Shown here in pieces: positions 6,128-8,786 of a DNA stretch of 8,786 bases; position 1 is the stretch's first letter, and the number at the start of each line of letters is the position of its first letter. Below the pieces are notes generated by a model that was not told where the DNA came from, ran no database searches, and saw nothing but the letters and a program-made list of their open reading frames with translations. The stretch is from FEN-1219 sp035548835 (GTDB lineage Bacteria; Pseudomonadota; Gammaproteobacteria; Steroidobacterales; Rariloculaceae): contig DASZSB010000059.1 of assembly GCA_035548835.1 (NCBI GenBank), forward strand, positions 1 to 8,786, written 5' to 3'. Both the position numbers and the translations under genes were made by a program.

Positions 6128-6790
6128 ATGCGTATCGTCCTCGTGTTGCTGACGTTGGTGGCGCCGCTTGCCTTCGCACAGTCGCATGCCCGGCACGGCC
6201 GCGGCGCGGCTCCGGGCCCGGACGCGGGCGCGCGGCCGGGTGATGATGCGCTGACCTGCGAGCAGCTGCTCGCGGAGATGGGTTCGATCACTTCGAGCCC
6301 GGGAATGCAGAACCTGCTCGCGCAGCAGCAGGCCATGGTAGCCGGCAGCGCGAGTGAGATGGCGAAGCATCCGGAGCTCCTGCCGAAGAATGTTCCCCAG
6401 GGCACGCTCGACAATCTGAACCAGCTGGCGGGCACGCAAGCCGACCCGAGCGCAGCGGCGCCCGGCGACTCGGGTGCTGCGCCGGCCGGCGCGCCGCCGC
6501 CGCCGCAGCCGGAGACGCCGCGCCGTCCCGGCATCGGCAAGATCATCGGCCAGGGCCTCCTGAGCAACTTCGGTGGTGGCCGCGCGGCCGCGGCTGAGCA
6601 GCAGCGCGAGCTCGAGAAGATGGCCGCCGCGGGTCGCGCGGCACAGGAGGCGCAGCAGCCGGCGATCGATGCGGCGCAGGCGCAGGTCGCCTCGCAGGGG
6701 CCGCAGATGGAGCGTGGCATGCATCTCGCGCAGCTGGCCGAGGCCAAGGGTTGCGCGCAGCAGGCCCCGCCGCAGCAGGGCGCTCACTAG
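6128..6790 (+). CDS. Exported protein of unknown function with Pro/Ala linker and helical tail
   Basis: I do not recognise this 220-residue protein. It begins with a short signal peptide (about 1-17, AFA|Q18) behind a strong ribosome site, GGGGGAGG, with the ATG at 6128. A glycine/proline-rich stretch (about 22-40) leads to a helix-prone segment (about 42-100: CEQLLAEMGSI, MQNLLAQQQAM). Residues 104-134 are a low-complexity Pro/Ala/Gly linker, then PGIGKIIGQGLLSNFGGG (134-151). The tail (152-208) is rich in Ala, Gln and Glu and should form a long amphipathic helix or coiled coil. The only cysteines, C44 and C209, bracket the helical parts and could pair in the oxidising periplasm. It sits alone, divergent from the 270-residue gene and convergent with hslO. 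No catalytic motif is seen; a structural or binding role is possible, but nothing proves it. Confidence 0.75.
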   Translation: MRIVLVLLTLVAPLAFAQSHARHGRGAAPGPDAGARPGDDALTCEQLLAEMGSITSSPGMQNLLAQQQAMVAGSASEMAKHPELLPKNVPQGTLDNLNQLAGTQADPSAAAPGDSGAAPAGAPPPPQPETPRRPGIGKIIGQGLLSNFGGGRAAAAEQQRELEKMAAAGRAAQEAQQPAIDAAQAQVASQGPQMERGMHLAQLAEAKGCAQQAPPQQGAH

Positions 6791-6791
6791 C

Positions 6792-6819
6792 AGCGGGCCG
6801 GCCGCGCGCGCCGGCCGCT
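6792..6819. terminator. GC-rich hairpin between convergent genes
   Basis: AGCG plus GCCGGC (6792-6795 and 6797-6802, one bulged G at 6796) pairs with GCCGGC plus CGCT (6810-6819) across a seven-base loop. It fills the whole gap between the stop of the plus-strand 220-residue gene and the stop of minus-strand hslO. A bidirectional terminator is the natural reading, though no T tract follows on either strand. Confidence 0.5.
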
Positions 6820-7677
6820 TCAGTGCACGGACGAGGATTGCTGGGGCGTGCCGTCCAGGATGGCTTGTGCCTGGACGGCGTCGTAGCGGAACGCGCGGTT
6901 GCAGAATTCGCACTTGAGCTCGACGTGCCCCTGTTCCGCGAGCAGCGTCTTGACCTCGTCCGCCCCCAGCATGCGCACGACGCCCGCGAGCCGCTCCGGC
7001 GTGCAGCGGCAGTCGTGCGTCACGGGCCGCGCCGCGAACAGCCGGATCGCGCGGCCCGCGAACAGCTTCGGCAGCAATTCCTCCGCCGGTAGGTCCGTGA
7101 GCTCCGCGGCCGACACGGTGGCCGCGCAGGCGGCGGCCGCCTCGAAATCCTCCGCCGCCAGCTCCTCGCCGTGCCCCGGCAGCACCTGCAGCAGCAAACC
7201 GGCCACGCGTCGCTCGCCGGCCTTCAGGATCAGCCGCGTCTCGAGCTGCTCAGACTGCGCGAAGTAGGCCTCGAGGCACTCGTCGAGCTTCTCGCTCGTG
7301 AGCGGCACGATGCCCTGGAAGAAGCCGTTCGGCTTGCCGGTGTCGAGGTTCACGACCATGCGCCCTTCGCCGAGCAGCGGTGTCGTGGACTGCGGCGTCG
7401 GCTTGAAGGTGGCCATGCCGCGCACGCGTGCTCCGTCCGTGCACTGGATCAGCAGCAGCTTAAGCGGCCCTTCGCTCTGCAGCTGCAACGAGACGCTGGG
7501 CGTGCTCTTCAGCCCGCTCGCGAGCAGCACCGCGGCCGCCACGCCTTCGCCGAGCAGCGCGCGGACCGCCGGCGGGTAGTGGTGCGCGGCCACGACCTTC
7601 TGCCACGTCTCCTCGAGCCGCACGAGCGTGCCGCGAATGCCGGCGCCTTCGAGAATGAAGCCCTGGACCTCGTTCAT
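6820..7677 (-). CDS. hslO: Redox-regulated holdase chaperone Hsp33
   Basis: A 285-residue cytoplasmic chaperone that binds unfolding proteins under oxidative stress. The N-terminal domain carries the usual family wording (GIRGTLVRLEETW at 13-25, then LLIQCTDGARVRGMA and YFAQSEQLETR). The C-terminal redox switch has all four zinc cysteines in the CxC and CxxC pattern: C223, C225, C256 and C259. When oxidised these form disulphides, release zinc and activate the protein. Length is close to the usual 290. I start it at 7677, where its ATG overlaps the TGA of gatB in the four-base ATGA arrangement, a hallmark of coupled translation. Frames reaching further upstream run inside gatB and are arginine-rich nonsense. 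A hairpin follows its stop. Confidence 0.96.
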   Translation of the reverse strand: MNEVQGFILEGAGIRGTLVRLEETWQKVVAAHHYPPAVRALLGEGVAAAVLLASGLKSTPSVSLQLQSEGPLKLLLIQCTDGARVRGMATFKPTPQSTTPLLGEGRMVVNLDTGKPNGFFQGIVPLTSEKLDECLEAYFAQSEQLETRLILKAGERRVAGLLLQVLPGHGEELAAEDFEAAAACAATVSAAELTDLPAEELLPKLFAGRAIRLFAARPVTHDCRCTPERLAGVVRMLGADEVKTLLAEQGHVELKCEFCNRAFRYDAVQAQAILDGTPQQSSSVH

Positions 7678-8786
7678 GCGCCCAGCTGCCTGCGCAGCGC
7701 GTCGTTGACCTGTTGCGGGTTGGCCTTGCCCTTCGATGCCTTCATGACCTGGCCCACGAGGAAGCCGAGCACCTGCTGCTTGCCGGCGCGCAACTGCTCC
7801 ACCTGGGCCGGGTTCGCGGCGATCACCTCGGCCACGAGCCTGTCGATGGCCGCGGTGTCGGAGATCTGCACGAGGCCGCGCTTCTCGATGATGGCGTCGA
7901 CCGTGCCTTCGCCGGCCCACACCGCTTCGAAAACTTCCTTCGCGATTTTGCCGGAGATGGTGCCGGCCGCGATCTTGTCGAGCAGCACCGCGAGCGTCGC
8001 GGCCGACACGCGGCTCGCGTCGATCTCGAGGCCGTCGCGATTCAGTGCGCCCGTGAGCTCGCCCATGACCCAGTTCGCCGCGATCTTCGGCTGCGCTTTC
8101 GTGCCTTTGGCCACGGCCTCGAAGTAGTCGGCGAGCCGCTTGTCCGCCGTCAGCACGCCGGCGTCGTAGGCGGGCAGCCCGTACTCGGCCGCGAAGCGCT
8201 CGCGCTTCGCGTCCGGCAGCTCGGGCAGTGCCGCGCGCACGCGCTCGATCGTGGTTTCGTCGATCACGATCGGCAACAGGTCGGGATCGGGGAAGTAGCG
8301 GTAGTCGTTCGCTTCCTCCTTGCTGCGCATCGGCCGCGTTTCCTCGCGGTCGGGGTCGAAGAGACGTGTCTCCTGCACGACCTTGCCGCCGCCCTCGATG
8401 AGTTCGATCTGTCGATCGCGTTCGATCTCGATGGCCTTCTCGACGAAGCGGAACGAGTTCAGGTTCTTGAGCTCCGTGCGCGTGCCGAGCTTCGTATCGC
8501 CCGAGCGGCGCACGGAGACGTTTGCGTCGCAGCGGAACGAGCCTTCCTGCATGTTGCCGTCGCAGATGCCGAGATAACGCACGAGCGCGTGGATCTTGCG
8601 CATGTACGCGCCCGCTTCCTGCGCCGAGCGCAGATCGGGGGCGGACACGATCTCGAGCAGGCCGGTGCCGGCGCGGTTCAGGTCGATGCCGGACATGCCC
8701 GCGAAATCCTCGTGCAGGCTCTTGCCCGCGTCCTCCTCGAGGTGCGCGCGCACCAGACGCACGCGCCGCGTGGTGCCGTCCTCGAG
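7674..8786 (-). CDS. gatB: Asp/Glu-tRNA(Asn/Gln) amidotransferase subunit B, N-terminus beyond the window
   Basis: Subunit B of the GatCAB complex, which converts misacylated Glu-tRNA(Gln) and Asp-tRNA(Asn) to the amidated forms in the cytoplasm. The frame stays open to the window edge; an in-frame GTG at 8762 is an internal valine, since the upstream codons (LEDGTTRR) match the family. About 370 C-terminal residues of the usual 475-480 are visible. Diagnostic stretches are RAHLEEDAGKSLHEDFAG, IDLNRAGTGLLEIV, GNMQEGSFRCDANVSVR, GTRTELKNLNSFRFVEKAI and EANDYRYFPDPDLLP. The C-terminal YqeY-like tRNA-binding domain ends in KGKANPQQVNDALRRQL. Small oddities are Gly where many bacteria have Pro (AGTPLLEIV) and Ala for Glu in the following VSEPD. 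It overlaps hslO by four bases. gatA and gatC would be expected just beyond the window. Confidence 0.97.
   Translation of the reverse strand, partial: LEDGTTRRVRLVRAHLEEDAGKSLHEDFAGMSGIDLNRAGTGLLEIVSAPDLRSAQEAGAYMRKIHALVRYLGICDGNMQEGSFRCDANVSVRRSGDTKLGTRTELKNLNSFRFVEKAIEIERDRQIELIEGGGKVVQETRLFDPDREETRPMRSKEEANDYRYFPDPDLLPIVIDETTIERVRAALPELPDAKRERFAAEYGLPAYDAGVLTADKRLADYFEAVAKGTKAQPKIAANWVMGELTGALNRDGLEIDASRVSAATLAVLLDKIAAGTISGKIAKEVFEAVWAGEGTVDAIIEKRGLVQISDTAAIDRLVAEVIAANPAQVEQLRAGKQQVLGFLVGQVMKASKGKANPQQVNDALRRQLGA

Noticed and set aside
5966..6913. 315-codon minus-strand open frame across the 220-residue gene
   Set aside because: It is arginine-rich and low in complexity, runs through a control region and a terminator hairpin, and overlaps the end of hslO.
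7678..7920. Extension of hslO upstream of 7677
   Set aside because: The added 81 residues lie inside gatB in another frame, are nearly all Arg/Gly/Ala/His, and precede a family-typical N-terminus.

Overview
The window is high-GC bacterial DNA whose two housekeeping genes (gatB and hslO) read like Pseudomonadota, most likely a gammaproteobacterium from soil or sediment. That placement is inferred from protein wording alone. The first 16 bases are an unbroken run of C, which looks like the edge of a contig rather than natural sequence. I see no CRISPR array, tRNA, rRNA, transposase or phage gene.

Layout: (1) 74-2502, minus strand, a two-gene periplasmic electron-transfer operon: a diheme cytochrome c followed two bases later by a PQQ-dependent alcohol dehydrogenase whose active site carries the extra aspartate typical of lanthanide-using enzymes. 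(2) 2503-2609, a divergent control region with an 8-bp inverted repeat. (3) 2610-4694, plus strand, a 694-residue exported protein of unknown function, with visibly lower GC than its neighbours. (4) 4698-4725, a perfect 10-bp hairpin between convergent genes. (5) 4728-5969, minus strand, a two-gene operon of exported proteins: an uncharacterised 270-residue protein and a small DUF6152-like protein. (6) 5970-6127, a second divergent control region. (7) 6128-6790, plus strand, a 220-residue exported protein of unknown function with a proline/alanine linker and a helical tail. (8) 6792-6819, a second convergent hairpin. (9) 6820-8786, minus strand, gatB (cut by the window end) overlapping hslO by four bases.

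How the parts work together: the dehydrogenase would oxidise an alcohol or related substrate in the periplasm and pass electrons from PQQH2 to the diheme cytochrome. All six genes outside gatB-hslO encode proteins with Sec-type signal peptides, so this is an export-rich accessory stretch beside a housekeeping operon. The two minus-strand operons share a nearly identical translation-start leader (2470-2506 and 5937-5973) and an AAGCTT at a similar distance upstream, which hints at a common origin or common control. I found no clear-cut new defence or mobile system. The points most worth checking are the lanthanide signature, the shared leader, the N-terminal histidines of the DUF6152-like protein and the orphan 694-residue protein.
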